A stretch of 52,267 bases of DNA from an uncultured Clostridia bacterium. Its GTDB lineage: Bacteria > Bacillota > Clostridia > TANB77 > CAG-508. Positions 43,801 through 51,023 of the stretch are shown here, piece by piece; the stretch's first letter is position 1; each line of letters opens with the position of its first letter. Below the pieces are notes generated by a model. The model worked only from the letters and a program-made list of their open reading frames with translations, made no database searches and was not told the origin of the DNA. Position numbers and translations under genes: made by a program. The stretch spans positions 1 to 52,267 of the forward strand of contig CAKPDW010000002.1 in assembly GCA_934149115.1 (NCBI GenBank), given 5' to 3'.

Positions 43801-45924
43801 TGCTTTTCCTTGGTTAACTGATGTAATTGTATTTCCTGTTTCACTGTAATTAGATATTTTGTTTATGCTTACTACTCCAACTGGAGCTTTGTATTCTACT
43901 TCAACTTCATTATATCCTTCATTGTTGTTTTCGTTTTTATATTGTGTTGCATTTTCATTTATATATCTTAATTCAATTTTGTCTTTGCTTGTTGGTGTAT
44001 ATAAATTTAATTTTAGATTACAATTTATTATTATGCTTGTTCCATTTGTTATGTTGTTTGAATTGTATTTTACTTGTTCTCCTTCTGTCTCTATGTCTAG
44101 TACAAGTTTTCCTTCAGCATTTTTTGATAATGAATTATTTTTTATTTCAAATACATCTTCAGAATTAGCTATTGCAATATTTGTAATACTTACATCTTCA
44201 ACATATTCCGGAAATGTTAATTGGAATCTAGGATTTTTATATAAGTCATTATCTTCGTTTGTATTATTCATTTTTATTTCTAATTCTACTTTGTTATCAG
44301 ATATTGTACTTAGTGTATTCCTAGAAATTGTCATTTCAGCATTTGTTTCTGGTTTTATTAATTCTATTTTATTTTCTATATCTGATACTTTGTTTTCAGA
44401 ATTTTCATTATGAAGTATACTTCCTTCATAATTTACATTTATATTTGAGAATGTTTTTAAGTTTTCATATGTATAATCTGTTTTTCCTATAGAGTTGTTT
44501 AGTTTTAATGTTATAATTCCTTCGTTTGCTGGTTTTGAAGTTTTGATGCTTATTTTTTCTGCATTTACTTCTGCTATAAATTCATCATTTTCTATTTTTG
44601 TATTTTTATTTATTTCTGAAATTTCTTCTCCAGCTTCATTTAATATTTCAATTTTTCCGTTTTCTCCAAAGATTTTATCAAAATTTTCTTTTGAAACTTT
44701 AATTGATTTACATTTTGAATTTGATATTTCATATCTTCCATCTGAATTTTCAAATTCCATTGTTTTATTTTTTATGATTATTCCTTCGCACATATCTGTT
44801 GATGAAATATCTATGTTTATTTTGCTTTCAAAATCTGTTTCATAATTATTTTCTTCTGATAAACTATTTGTTAATATGTTTCCTTCTTTTATAGCTGGTG
44901 TTGTTTCTCCGTCTATTGAAACTATATTTCCGATTGCTTCATTTATTTCATATTCTTGTTCTATTTCATTGCTTGCTGATTCTTCTGTTCCATACATGAA
45001 AATAGAACCATTTATTTTTGATGTTGTTTTAAATGGTTTTTGAATTTCATCTTTTCCTGATAATATATATGTAACAAAAAATTCTTTGCTTTCCAATGAT
45101 TTTTCATTATTTTCTAGATTGATGAATATTTTATTTTGTGAATTATCATAGTTCCATTCATTTTCTTTTAATTCATCTGTTTTTTCTGTTACAATTACTT
45201 TTTCTATTTTGTATCCTTCGATATCAATTGCTTCTATCTCTAATTTTTCTTTAGATACAAATTTATTTCCTTGTGGTATTAAGGTTTTTATATTTGTTTG
45301 GATAATTGCTCCATCTTTATATGGAATATATTTTTTTAATTCTGATGTTATTTCATATTCTGTGTTTACCTTCCACATTAATTTTAATATTATGTTTTGT
45401 GAAATGCTTTTTTCTTTTCCACTTTTATTTACATATGTTCCTATTAATTTAACATTTATTTTTTTGTTTAGATTTTCTATGTCGTCTCTTTCTTTGTATT
45501 TAATAGGTAATTTTATATCAATTTTTTCTCCTGCACTAATATTTGAAAGTAAAATGTGATTTTCTTCTGTTTGATATTTTTCTCCTTGTTCTTGTGAGAT
45601 TTCAAAAGATAATCCATTTTCTGATTCAATCAATATTTGGCCATTTTTTAAGTATCCTTCTTTTTTGATTTCAACTTTCATATGAATTGATAATTCTTCC
45701 TCATCTGTTGTTCCTTCAAATTCATATCCTTTTTCTTCATTGCCTTTTTCAAATTCTACATCGTAATCAATATTGTTTGTCATTTGTTCTGAATCTTGTT
45801 TCCCTAAGCTTTCGCTTTCTGCAAAACTTATATTGGCAAATAAGTTAAAACTACTTGCAAAAGTAAGACACATTACTAAAACAATTGTTGTTACTATTTT
45901 GCAATACTCTTTTCTTTTTAACAT
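40864..45924 (-). CDS. Large surface protein with DUF11 repeats and an SdrD-like domain
   Basis: 1686 residues with a signal peptide (cleavage likely after ISFA near residue 37) and a C-terminal membrane helix (about 1650-1669) with a basic tail, preceded by VKTGE (1643-1647), a non-canonical sorting-like motif. From about 878 there are repeats of the DUF11 kind (YTVTVENTGSESAENIVV near 895; EYTFNIKNVGSARANDV near 1205; VEYTFTVKNEGEIEGYAKQ near 1510), each an Ig-like beta sandwich. One SdrD_B domain sits at about 1353-1440 (GTVWIDEDKNGQKDNGE ... QDGEYKFSNLDNGTY). The N-terminal half is beta-rich without a family match. It opens the two-gene operon and is preceded by a strong ribosome site (AGGAGG). 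Confidence 0.85.
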   Translation of the reverse strand: MLKRKEYCKIVTTIVLVMCLTFASSFNLFANISFAESESLGKQDSEQMTNNIDYDVEFEKGNEEKGYEFEGTTDEEELSIHMKVEIKKEGYLKNGQILIESENGLSFEISQEQGEKYQTEENHILLSNISAGEKIDIKLPIKYKERDDIENLNKKINVKLIGTYVNKSGKEKSISQNIILKLMWKVNTEYEITSELKKYIPYKDGAIIQTNIKTLIPQGNKFVSKEKLEIEAIDIEGYKIEKVIVTEKTDELKENEWNYDNSQNKIFINLENNEKSLESKEFFVTYILSGKDEIQKPFKTTSKINGSIFMYGTEESASNEIEQEYEINEAIGNIVSIDGETTPAIKEGNILTNSLSEENNYETDFESKINIDISSTDMCEGIIIKNKTMEFENSDGRYEISNSKCKSIKVSKENFDKIFGENGKIEILNEAGEEISEINKNTKIENDEFIAEVNAEKISIKTSKPANEGIITLKLNNSIGKTDYTYENLKTFSNINVNYEGSILHNENSENKVSDIENKIELIKPETNAEMTISRNTLSTISDNKVELEIKMNNTNEDNDLYKNPRFQLTFPEYVEDVSITNIAIANSEDVFEIKNNSLSKNAEGKLVLDIETEGEQVKYNSNNITNGTSIIINCNLKLNLYTPTSKDKIELRYINENATQYKNENNNEGYNEVEVEYKAPVGVVSINKISNYSETGNTITSVNQGKATDKIEIFDEAKTATMDVIVMNNNENNCKDVKILGRTPFKGNKDVTTGKDLGTTIDTKMVEEIKSDENNKVNATIYYSENGEATEDLEDNNNKWTTIPENLENIKSYLIVLNDYEMQPGEILKYSYQYQIPENLEHNTNIYGSFKTIYENENNVATLKEESKADIVGLTTGQGPQLAVKTISNIQNTVKEYEKIKYTVTVENTGSESAENIVVKTEVPTGATLASHSTYSSVETTKGWSLSADREIETKIEKLNPGEIKKVEFFVQANKLPTIEEYYATEEGFTQNEDGTYSINEEYVDENGETKYKENKINGIPEIKLVCKSTVSAKELDKSIESEDAGIVVEKANLVAEETIETEESVARVNEEIESKIQIQNNSQDVMRNIKVTKVLPEGLNYNESYVRGYEDDGLTLRKIETTNYDKSTRKVTWTIDELQPGRTALVIGDWTIGNMKENTYKDTIATSSTIAVNGEEYQAGEIDITVGRPKLEVAQISNKTNEYIKVGDEIEYTFNIKNVGSARANDVTLIDKLPDEVTIKKLDYVVDGVEVSKVVAKNEDATVYTSILPEGELKAKVVAEVNDISAPQRTITNVGNVEGEDITKVDSNKVTNIIERTANNTENTETSNSSNSNSQNNKSNNETTDTKNKYEIKGTVWIDEDKNGQKDNGEAKISGIEVKLINTKTSEQIEKTATNQDGEYKFSNLDNGTYIAIFSYDSSKYGLTEYRKQGVAEDKNSDVINSQENGTTVGTTDVITIENGSKSNIDMGLIKATSFDLALTKTISKVTVQNKGGTKAYDFNNTDLAKVDINAKYLNGSTVLVEYTFTVKNEGEIEGYAKQLVDYLPEELEFNTELNKNWYKGNDGNLYTDELANTAIQAGQEKTVKLTLTKAMTETNTGIINNQAEIAKDYNKAGIADADSTPGDKDQKDDDMSSADLIIGVKTGETLIYMSAIIAGLIAVIIAVVAIKKSKLIYKIQIRFRKEV

Positions 45925-45984
45925 ATAAACATCCTCCTAAGTTTTTCTCTTATTTCAACTATTTTTACATAGTCTCACAATAGT

Positions 45985-46014
45985 ATTATACTACAGAAAT
46001 AGGAAGGATTTCAA
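45985..46014 (-). promoter_or_regulatory. Promoter of the surface-protein operon
   Basis: Minus strand TTGAAA (46009-46014), 18-bp spacer, perfect TATAAT (45985-45990), about 60 nt before the start codon. Confidence 0.6.
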
Positions 46015-46211
46015 TGCTTTATTGCAAAAATGTTACACTTTTTTTAATTTTTTGTTACATTTTCATTTTTTTCCTAGGCATACCTGTGTTTCAGCCATAT
46101 TTTTTCGATTTAATTTTCTTTGCTAAAATAAATTTTTTAGTTCGAATCTTTGTTCTTTTTTTACAATATTTTTATTTGTTGATGCTAAGAAAAAATCTGA
46201 AAATTTACTAA
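46014..46211 (+). CDS. Candidate small hydrophobic membrane peptide
   Basis: A 65-residue, Phe/Leu/Ile-rich frame with two likely membrane segments (about 8-24 and 40-57) and a basic end (MLRKNLKIY). For it: AGGAAGG 6 nt before the ATG, a TTTACA-17-TATACT promoter 22 nt upstream, and the stop codon falls in a hairpin that can stop RNA on both strands. Against it: T-rich DNA easily gives hydrophobic frames by chance, the region overlaps the promoter of the opposite operon, and no family is recognised. I keep it as a low-confidence gene. Confidence 0.3.
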   Translation: MLYCKNVTLFLIFCYIFIFFLGIPVFQPYFFDLIFFAKINFLVRIFVLFLQYFYLLMLRKNLKIY

Positions 46212-46225
46212 ACTTTCAGATTTTT
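46191..46225. terminator. rsmA terminator, possibly bidirectional
   Basis: A 12-bp inverted repeat AAAAATCTGAAA/TTTCAGATTTTT with an 11-nt loop; T-rich on both sides. It starts 5 nt behind the rsmA stop codon on the minus strand and contains the stop of the candidate small plus-strand gene. Confidence 0.75.
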
Positions 46226-46229
46226 GATT

Positions 46230-47102
46230 TTACTCTTTATTTATTTTCATTTTTTCAATATATTCTGTAATCTTTTTATATTGTTCAAGAGTCAACTTTT
46301 CACCTCTTATTTTTTCATCAATTTCTAATTCATCTAAACATTTTTTGGCTTGCTCTTTATTTTCTAAAATTTTTCCATTTACTAGAGCATTTATAAGTGT
46401 TTTTCTTTTTTGCATAAATGCAACTTTTATTATCTTAAAAAATAATTTTTCATTTTTTATCTCTATCCTTGGTTCTTTTAAAATACTAAATTGTATGACA
46501 CTTGACGTCACTTCTGGAGCTGGTATAAATGATTCTTTTGGAACTTCCATTATTATTTTTGGATTTGTATAATACCATATTGAATAAGTAATACTTCCAG
46601 AATTATTTGTCCCTGGCTTTGCAACTAGTCTTTCAGCCACTTCTTTTTGAATCATTACTGTTATACTTTCTATATCTAATCTTTCTTCTAATAATTTCAT
46701 TATTATTGGTGTTGTTATATAATATGGTAAATTTGCAACAACTTTTGCTTTTTTTATTTTCTCATTTTTATTTTCTTTTATTATTTTCTCTAAATTTAAT
46801 TTTAGAATATCTTCATTTATTATTTCTATGTTTTTATATAATTGAAATCTGTTTTCTAAAATATGTATCATTTTTTTATCTATTTCTACACATATCACTT
46901 TTCCAGCCTTCTCTACTAATTTACTTGTTAGTGTCCCTAGTCCTGGTCCTATTTCAATTATTAAATCTTCTTTTCCTATTTGCGCACTATCTACTATTGT
47001 ATCAATTACATTTTCGTTTATTAAAAAATTTTGACCAAGATTTTTATTTGCAATTATATTATTTTGTTTCATTATAAATTTTGTTTCATTATATAAATTC
47101 AT
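46230..47102 (-). CDS. rsmA: 16S rRNA dimethyladenosine transferase RsmA (KsgA)
   Basis: Dimethylates two adjacent adenosines, A1518 and A1519, near the 3' end of 16S rRNA during ribosome assembly. The 290-residue protein has NLGQNFLINENV near the N-terminus, the SAM loop EIGPGLGTLTSKL, and the NLPYYITTPI catalytic motif (NLPY). The C-terminal helical domain is complete. The start at this ATG has GAGGAAGG about 12 nt upstream; the next ATG, 10 codons later, has no ribosome site. It is divergent from the PBP gene at 47282. Confidence 0.96.
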   Translation of the reverse strand: MNLYNETKFIMKQNNIIANKNLGQNFLINENVIDTIVDSAQIGKEDLIIEIGPGLGTLTSKLVEKAGKVICVEIDKKMIHILENRFQLYKNIEIINEDILKLNLEKIIKENKNEKIKKAKVVANLPYYITTPIIMKLLEERLDIESITVMIQKEVAERLVAKPGTNNSGSITYSIWYYTNPKIIMEVPKESFIPAPEVTSSVIQFSILKEPRIEIKNEKLFFKIIKVAFMQKRKTLINALVNGKILENKEQAKKCLDELEIDEKIRGEKLTLEQYKKITEYIEKMKINKE

Positions 47103-47215
47103 TTTTATATTATTCCTTCCTCATATAGAAATTATGTTAGAAAAAAATTAAATTTTGATATTAAAAATTATAATTATTTTTCAAAATTATTAACTTCTTT
47201 TTGTATTATATCATA

Positions 47216-47244
47216 TTGATTTTTGTTTTTCTATAATATAAAAT
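47216..47244 (+). promoter_or_regulatory. Likely promoter of the second PBP gene
   Basis: TTGATT (47216-47221), 17-bp spacer, TAAAAT (47239-47244). The region is so AT-rich that other -10-like hexamers overlap it, so the exact site is uncertain. Confidence 0.4.
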
Positions 47245-47281
47245 AATTATATATTTATACGTAAGAAGAAAATTACAATTT

Positions 47282-49567
47282 ATGGTTATGTTTTTTTCTT
47301 ACTTTTTGAAAGGAATGATTCACATAGGAAAAAATCGTATTAATAAAAGGTTGGGGATTGGAACAGTTTTTAAGGAAAAAAATGTATTTACTTCTCGTTC
47401 TTTAACATTACTTTTAGGCTTTACGTTTTGCTTTTTATTATTATTAATTAGAATAGGATATATTCAATTTGTCAAAGGTACTGAATATAAGGCTAATGCT
47501 TATAATCAGCAAACTACTAGTCAAGTTTTGGCAAGTAAAAGAGGTACTATTTATGATGCGACAAATAAAATTTTAGCAATAAGTTCAACTGTAGATACAG
47601 TATCTATTAATCGTGGACAAGTTTTTTATAATGATGGATCTGAAGTTTCCAATGAAACACTTGCTTCTGGTTTTTCAGAAATTTTTTCTATGGACTATAA
47701 TGAAGTTTTAGAAAAATTAAATTCTGATTCTTCAGTAATTACTATAGCAAAAAAGGTTGAGAAACCTGTAATTGATAACTTAAATACATGGATGAGTGAT
47801 AATAAAATATCTTCTGGAATTAATATTGATGATGATTCAAAACGTACATACCCTTATAATAGTTTAGCTTCTAATGTTATTGGTTTTTATGGTAATGATA
47901 AAGGTTTGGAAGGTATAGAATCTGCTTGGGAAAATGAGCTTAGTGGAACTCCTGGTAGAATCGTAACATCTACTAATGTAAATAAACAGGCTATTTCTGA
48001 TGAAAATGAGCAATATATTCCAGCTCAAAATGGTAGTGATGTGTATTTGACTCTTGATGTTACAGTTCAATCCATTGCAGAAGAATACTTAAATCAAGCT
48101 GTTAAAGAAAATCGTGCTGATGGTGGTTGTGTAATTATTATGAAGCCTTCTACTGGAGATATTTTAGCTGAGGCAAGTTATCCAACATATAATTTGAACA
48201 CACCATTTACTCCAAATACTACTGAACTTCAATCAAAATGGGATACTATGTCAACAGAAGAAAAATCAGCTGCTTTAAATAATATGTGGCGTAATAAACC
48301 TATTTCTGATTTATATGAACCTGGCTCTACTTTTAAATTAATAACTTCAGCTATTGGGTTAGAAGAAAATGTTGTAAAAACAGATACTGAAGGAGATTTT
48401 ACTTGTAATAAAATTTATAAAGTTGGAGATAGAGAAATAAGTTGTTGGTCTTCTGTAGCTCATGGAAAATTATCTCTTAGAGGTGCTTTGGAACAATCTT
48501 GTAATCCTTCTTTGATTCAGTTAGGTCAACGTATTGGTAAAGAGCGTTTTTACAAATACTTGCAAGCTTTTGGTTTACTTGATAAAACTGGTGTTAGAAT
48601 GTCTGGAGAGTCAAAGAGCATTTTCTACGATTATGATGATTGTCATGAGGTTGAACTTGCAACAATGTCTTTTGGACAACGTTTTTCTATAACACCTTTA
48701 CAATTAATTACTGCTGTTTCAGCAACAGTTAATGGTGGAAATTTAATGCAACCTCGTATTGTTAGTAAGGTTGTAAATACAGATACTGGTGTAGAAACAG
48801 AACTTGCTCCTGTAAAAGTTAGACAAGTTATTTCAGAAGATACTTCTAGTAAAATTAAAAGTATGATGCGTTCTGTTGTTACTGATGGTACTGGTAAATA
48901 TGCAGCTGTTAATGGATATTCAGTTGGTGGAAAAAGTGGAACATCTGAACCACCAGATGATAAAAAAGAACAAGGATATGTTGCTTCTTTTGTAGCAATA
49001 TCTCCTGTCGAAAATCCTGAAGTTATTGTTTTAGTAGTATTAAATAATCCTAATAGTGATGGTAGAGGTAGTCACCAGGGTGGTACAATTTGTGCACCAG
49101 TTGCTTCTCAGATTTTATCTAAAGTATTACCTCATTTAGGAATTACATCTACTTCTACAACATCTCAAAATGAATCTTCTACAATTTTAGCTGATGTTAC
49201 TTCTAAATCATTAACTGATGCTAGAAAAACTTTAGAAGCTTCTGGATTTAAAGTTCTTTTAAAAACTTCTGCTAATTCAGATGCAATTGTTAGTTCACAA
49301 TATCCTAAATCTGGATCATTTTTACAACCTGGTTCTATAATTTGTTTGTATACAGCTGGTTCAGAAAAAACTATGAAAGAAGTTCCTGATTTAAAAGGAA
49401 AAACAGCTCAACAAGCTCAAAATACTCTTAATTCTTTGAATTTGAATATTGCAATTGAAGGCTCTGGAAAAGTTATTTCTCAGGATATTTTAGCTGGTAC
49501 GCAGGTTGAAGAAGGTTCAATTATAACGGTTAATTTGAAAGATGAAATGGTTGGTGGAGCTCAATAA
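47282..49567 (+). CDS. Class B penicillin-binding protein with two PASTA domains (SpoVD-like)
   Basis: 761 residues. A basic cytoplasmic end, a membrane helix (about 41-60), the dimerisation domain (SKRGTIYDATNKILA) and the transpeptidase domain with the motifs STFK (Ser near 349), SCN and KSGT (near 550, with KSG instead of the usual KTG). Two PASTA domains follow (about 635-695 and 698-757). It is like the cluster PBP at 7173 but has one PASTA more and stands alone with its own terminator. The role may be sporulation, a special growth state, or beta-lactam tolerance. The start codon is uncertain: no good ribosome site precedes the first ATG, and a GAAAGGA stands directly against the ATG at 47315. 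Confidence 0.9.
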   Translation: MVMFFSYFLKGMIHIGKNRINKRLGIGTVFKEKNVFTSRSLTLLLGFTFCFLLLLIRIGYIQFVKGTEYKANAYNQQTTSQVLASKRGTIYDATNKILAISSTVDTVSINRGQVFYNDGSEVSNETLASGFSEIFSMDYNEVLEKLNSDSSVITIAKKVEKPVIDNLNTWMSDNKISSGINIDDDSKRTYPYNSLASNVIGFYGNDKGLEGIESAWENELSGTPGRIVTSTNVNKQAISDENEQYIPAQNGSDVYLTLDVTVQSIAEEYLNQAVKENRADGGCVIIMKPSTGDILAEASYPTYNLNTPFTPNTTELQSKWDTMSTEEKSAALNNMWRNKPISDLYEPGSTFKLITSAIGLEENVVKTDTEGDFTCNKIYKVGDREISCWSSVAHGKLSLRGALEQSCNPSLIQLGQRIGKERFYKYLQAFGLLDKTGVRMSGESKSIFYDYDDCHEVELATMSFGQRFSITPLQLITAVSATVNGGNLMQPRIVSKVVNTDTGVETELAPVKVRQVISEDTSSKIKSMMRSVVTDGTGKYAAVNGYSVGGKSGTSEPPDDKKEQGYVASFVAISPVENPEVIVLVVLNNPNSDGRGSHQGGTICAPVASQILSKVLPHLGITSTSTTSQNESSTILADVTSKSLTDARKTLEASGFKVLLKTSANSDAIVSSQYPKSGSFLQPGSIICLYTAGSEKTMKEVPDLKGKTAQQAQNTLNSLNLNIAIEGSGKVISQDILAGTQVEEGSIITVNLKDEMVGGAQ

Positions 49568-49591
49568 TTAAGAGCAACCTATATAAAAGCA

Positions 49592-49640
49592 TAAAACAGC
49601 AGACTTGATTATTCAAAATCTGCTGTTTTATTTTATTCTA
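49592..49640 (+). terminator. Terminator of the second PBP gene
   Basis: A perfect 12-bp stem TAAAACAGCAGA/TCTGCTGTTTTA (49592-49603, 49619-49630) followed by a T-rich tract on the plus strand, 24 nt after the stop. Confidence 0.85.
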
Positions 49641-49693
49641 AAATTAGTTATACGTATTTTTTACATTTGCACTTATTATAATATTTTAATCTG

Positions 49694-49740
49694 TGTCTTT
49701 GTTCGTTCACAAATTTTTAAATACACATTTTTGTGTATTA
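49694..49740. repeat. Dispersed intergenic repeat, copy 2
   Basis: It shares the 13-mer TGTCTTTGTTCGT with position 20349 and continues with a similar CACAAATTT-type stretch and a GTG-type inverted repeat (AATACAC/GTGTATT, 49720-49726 and 49733-49739). It lies behind the end of the ribosomal-protein operon. Confidence 0.4.
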
Positions 49741-49755
49741 TTATTTTTATAAAAT

Positions 49756-49785
49756 AAAAAAACATTCCTAAATATTTAGAAATGT
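49756..49785 (-). terminator. Terminator of the rpsF-ssb-rpsR operon
   Basis: A 24-nt imperfect palindrome (49762-49785; one G-T pair) followed on the minus strand by six or more T; 12 nt behind the rpsR stop. Confidence 0.8.
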
Positions 49786-49797
49786 CCTTTTCATATA

Positions 49798-50076
49798 CTA
49801 GTCTTGTGTATATGGTAATATAGCAATATGTCTTGCTCTTTTTACTGCTAATGTTATTTCTCTTTGATGTTTTGCACAAGCTCCTGTTGCTCTCCTTGGT
49901 AATATTTTACCTTTATCATTTATGAATTTTTTTAATTGATCTGCATTTTTATAATCTAATTCAAAATTCTTATCACTACAAAGTACGCAAACTTTTTTTC
50001 TAGCTTTTCTGAATTTTGGATTGAAATCATCATCCATATTGTTTCTATTGTTTTTTCTATTCTTTTTATCAGCCAT
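49798..50076 (-). CDS. rpsR: Ribosomal protein bS18
   Basis: A 92-residue small-subunit protein that pairs with bS6. It keeps the cysteine-type zinc knuckle (C30-x2-C33 ... C67-x2-H70), so it is the zinc-containing (C+) form, and the typical core FINDKGKILPRRATGACAKHQRE followed by AVKRARHIAILPY. An extra lysine/asparagine-rich N-terminus of about 15 residues is present. I use the ATG behind GGGGGG; longer frames run into ssb. It begins 28 nt after ssb ends. Confidence 0.96.
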   Translation of the reverse strand: MADKKNRKNNRNNMDDDFNPKFRKARKKVCVLCSDKNFELDYKNADQLKKFINDKGKILPRRATGACAKHQREITLAVKRARHIAILPYTQD

Positions 50077-50104
50077 CTTATACCCCCCAATCTTTTTTAT
50101 TTTT

Positions 50105-50521
50105 TTAGAATGGTAAATCATCATCAGATGAAACTTGAAATTCTTGACTTTCTGAAACTGCTGTTCCGAAAGTATTTTCAAAGCTATCTCCTGCTCCATC
50201 TCTTTTACTATCTGCAAAGTATGCTTCTTCAGCAATTACCTCTGTCACATAATGCTTTTGTCCTTGATCATCATCCCAATTTCTTGTTTGAATTCTACCT
50301 ATAATTCCAACTTGTTGACCTTTTTTGAAATATTTACTGCAGAATTCTCCTGTTTTACTCCAAGCAACTATTGGTATAAAATCTGCTTGTCTTTCTTCAC
50401 CTTGTCTTGCAAATCTTCTGTTTACAGCCAATGTAAATGATGCTACTAGAGTATTATTTGTTTGTGTGTATCTTGTTTCTGGATCTCTTGTTAATCTTCC
50501 CATTAAAACAACTTTATTCAT
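50105..50521 (-). CDS. ssb: Single-stranded DNA-binding protein
   Basis: The 138-residue SSB holds an OB fold starting MNKVVLMGRLTRDPE and the conserved G-RIQTRNWDD segment, a short flexible linker, and the acidic tip DDDLPF that recruits repair and replication partners. The position between the genes for bS6 and bS18 is the conserved order of Firmicutes. It is shorter than Bacillus SsbA (about 172) because of a shorter linker. Confidence 0.97.
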   Translation of the reverse strand: MNKVVLMGRLTRDPETRYTQTNNTLVASFTLAVNRRFARQGEERQADFIPIVAWSKTGEFCSKYFKKGQQVGIIGRIQTRNWDDDQGQKHYVTEVIAEEAYFADSKRDGAGDSFENTFGTAVSESQEFQVSSDDDLPF

Positions 50522-50558
50522 TTTTCCGCCTTCCTATATTAAAAGTATTAAAATACTA

Positions 50559-50846
50559 TTAATCTTCTTTTCTTATTGTAATAAATTTTAATATGTTATC
50601 AGTTATTCTGTAGATTCTTTCTAATTCTTTTATAAATTCTGGGTTAGCTTCAAAAGTATAAACAACATAATAACCTTCTGAATGTTTCTTTATATCATAA
50701 GCTAATTTTCTTTTTCCCATTTCGTCTACATTTTCAACTTTTCCATCATTATTTGTTATTAAATCTGTAAATTTTGTAATTACTTCTTTAGTTCCTTGTT
50801 CATCTAAACTTGGATTAATAATGATTACGCTTTCATATTTATTCAT
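50559..50846 (-). CDS. rpsF: Ribosomal protein bS6
   Basis: The 95-residue small-subunit protein begins MNKYESVIIINPSLDEQ and has the family pattern MGKRKLAYDIKKHSEGYYVV. It binds bS18 in the assembly of the platform. The ATG at 50846 is 8 nt behind AGGAGG; a GTG three codons further up sits inside that ribosome site. It opens the three-gene rpsF-ssb-rpsR operon and has a structured leader. Confidence 0.97.
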   Translation of the reverse strand: MNKYESVIIINPSLDEQGTKEVITKFTDLITNNDGKVENVDEMGKRKLAYDIKKHSEGYYVVYTFEANPEFIKELERIYRITDNILKFITIRKED

Positions 50847-50871
50847 TATTTCCACCTCCTTTTGGATTTGT

Positions 50872-50899
50872 AACCCGTATTTTTTGTACGAGTAAGGTT
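50872..50899 (-). promoter_or_regulatory. Candidate leader hairpin of the rpsF operon
   Basis: In the minus-strand RNA AACC-(UUACU)-CGUA pairs with UACG-GGUU around a 7-nt loop, leaving a 5-nt bulge. bS6:bS18 leaders with a bulged hairpin regulate this operon in many bacteria. The CCG trinucleotide usually found there is not seen, so this is only a candidate. Confidence 0.3.
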
Positions 50900-50909
50900 A
50901 ACGTTGATT

Positions 50910-50938
50910 ATTGTAACATAATTTCTATAATTATGCAA
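50910..50938 (-). promoter_or_regulatory. rpsF operon promoter
   Basis: Minus strand TTGCAT (50933-50938), 17-bp spacer, TACAAT (50910-50915). Confidence 0.6.
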
Positions 50939-51023
50939 GTGGTTTTTCTTTTTTATTTTTATGTAATATGCTATATTTCAAAAAATAAGTACCATCTTTT
51001 TCAAAACGGTACTTTAATAAATA

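Larger units (their letters stand above)
45925..46229. other. Surface-operon / rsmA intergenic region
   Basis: 305 nt. It holds the surface-operon promoter, an overlapping possible plus-strand promoter (TTTACA 45964-45969, 17 bp, TATACT 45987-45992), the candidate 65-residue gene and the hairpin behind rsmA. The remainder is plain AT-rich sequence. Confidence 0.6.

Noticed and set aside
35702..45924. LPxTG sorting signals in the two surface proteins
   Set aside because: The C-termini carry VKTGE and EPTG before the membrane helix, not LPxTG; sortase anchoring is only a possibility.
50077..50235. Longer bS18 start at 50235
   Set aside because: The extra 53 residues are the reading-frame shadow of ssb; the ATG at 50076 has a clear ribosome site.
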